Positions 63,961-64,000 of a stretch of DNA of 64,000 nt are shown here, in pieces. The translations under genes were made by a program, and so were the position numbers. This DNA comes from Dermacentor variabilis (Eukaryota > Arthropoda > Arachnida > Ixodida > Ixodidae): the NCBI RefSeq assembly GCF_050947875.1, contig NC_134569.1:18761631-18825630 (forward strand), in the 5' to 3' direction. The notes below the pieces were generated by a model. It was not told the origin of the DNA and did no database searches. It worked only from the letters and a program-made list of their open reading frames with translations. Positions within the stretch are counted from its first letter, which is position 1; every line of letters begins with the position of its first letter.

Positions 63961-64000
63961 CTTATTATGCGTGTATGTGAATGTTGCACCTCAGAAGCTT

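Noticed and set aside
1..64000. CRISPR array, bacterial operon or defence island
   Set aside because: Split genes, SINEs and LINEs show this is animal nuclear DNA; no regularly spaced repeats with unique spacers.

Overview
The window is nuclear genomic DNA of an animal. Short coding exons with GT-AG splice sites sit in kilobase introns full of decayed transposons. It is most likely from a hard tick (Ixodidae, probably a metastriate such as Rhipicephalus or Dermacentor). The best species clue is a tRNA-derived SINE at about 29.3-29.55 kb that matches the tick 'Ruka' family as I remember it, with a 10-bp target-site duplication. Penelope, mariner, RTE and pogo-like elements fit a tick genome too.

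Three host genes can be assembled by hand from the raw sequence. (1) 76-20695, plus strand: the C-terminal part of a BARD1 orthologue (ankyrin repeats and two BRCT domains; the RING part lies upstream of the window). One intron of 10.7 kb splits the last codons of BRCT1 from BRCT2 and holds several transposons. (2) 22252-21763, minus strand: a complete 96-residue acylphosphatase made of four tiny exons, one of only 17 nt. (3) 23051-58568 and beyond, plus strand: a Shark-type non-receptor tyrosine kinase (SH2, five ankyrin repeats, SH2, linker, kinase). Fourteen coding exons are visible in phase, through the activation segment; the rest of the kinase lies past the right edge. BARD1 and acylphosphatase are tail to tail. 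Acylphosphatase and Shark are head to head with about 800 bp between start codons.

Region by region: 0-3 kb, BARD1 ankyrin exons with MITEs; 3-5 kb, abutting MITEs and a SINE; 5.7-9.1 kb, a decayed Ty3/gypsy element on the minus strand; 9.6-20.3 kb, the large BARD1 intron with pogo-like MITE, Tc1/mariner relic, (TA)n, mariner relic, a Penelope-like element and a 184-bp foldback; 20.3-23.4 kb, the gene-dense centre; 23.4-58.6 kb, Shark exons separated by introns that contain a solo LTR, SINE, inverted Penelope fragments, a piggyBac-type element 47 bp from an exon, a tandem repeat family, an RTE LINE with an inverted 5' end, several terminal-inverted-repeat elements and a 490-bp palindrome; 58.6-64 kb, the last visible Shark intron with a TIR element, a LINE 3' end and a gypsy integrase end.

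Functional context from known families: BARD1 is the obligate partner of BRCA1 in a ubiquitin ligase that reads chromatin at DNA breaks; Shark acts downstream of the engulfment receptor Draper and in dorsal closure in Drosophila; acylphosphatase hydrolyses acyl phosphates. I see no sign that they work in one pathway. No bacterial-style system, CRISPR array, rRNA or functional tRNA gene was seen.
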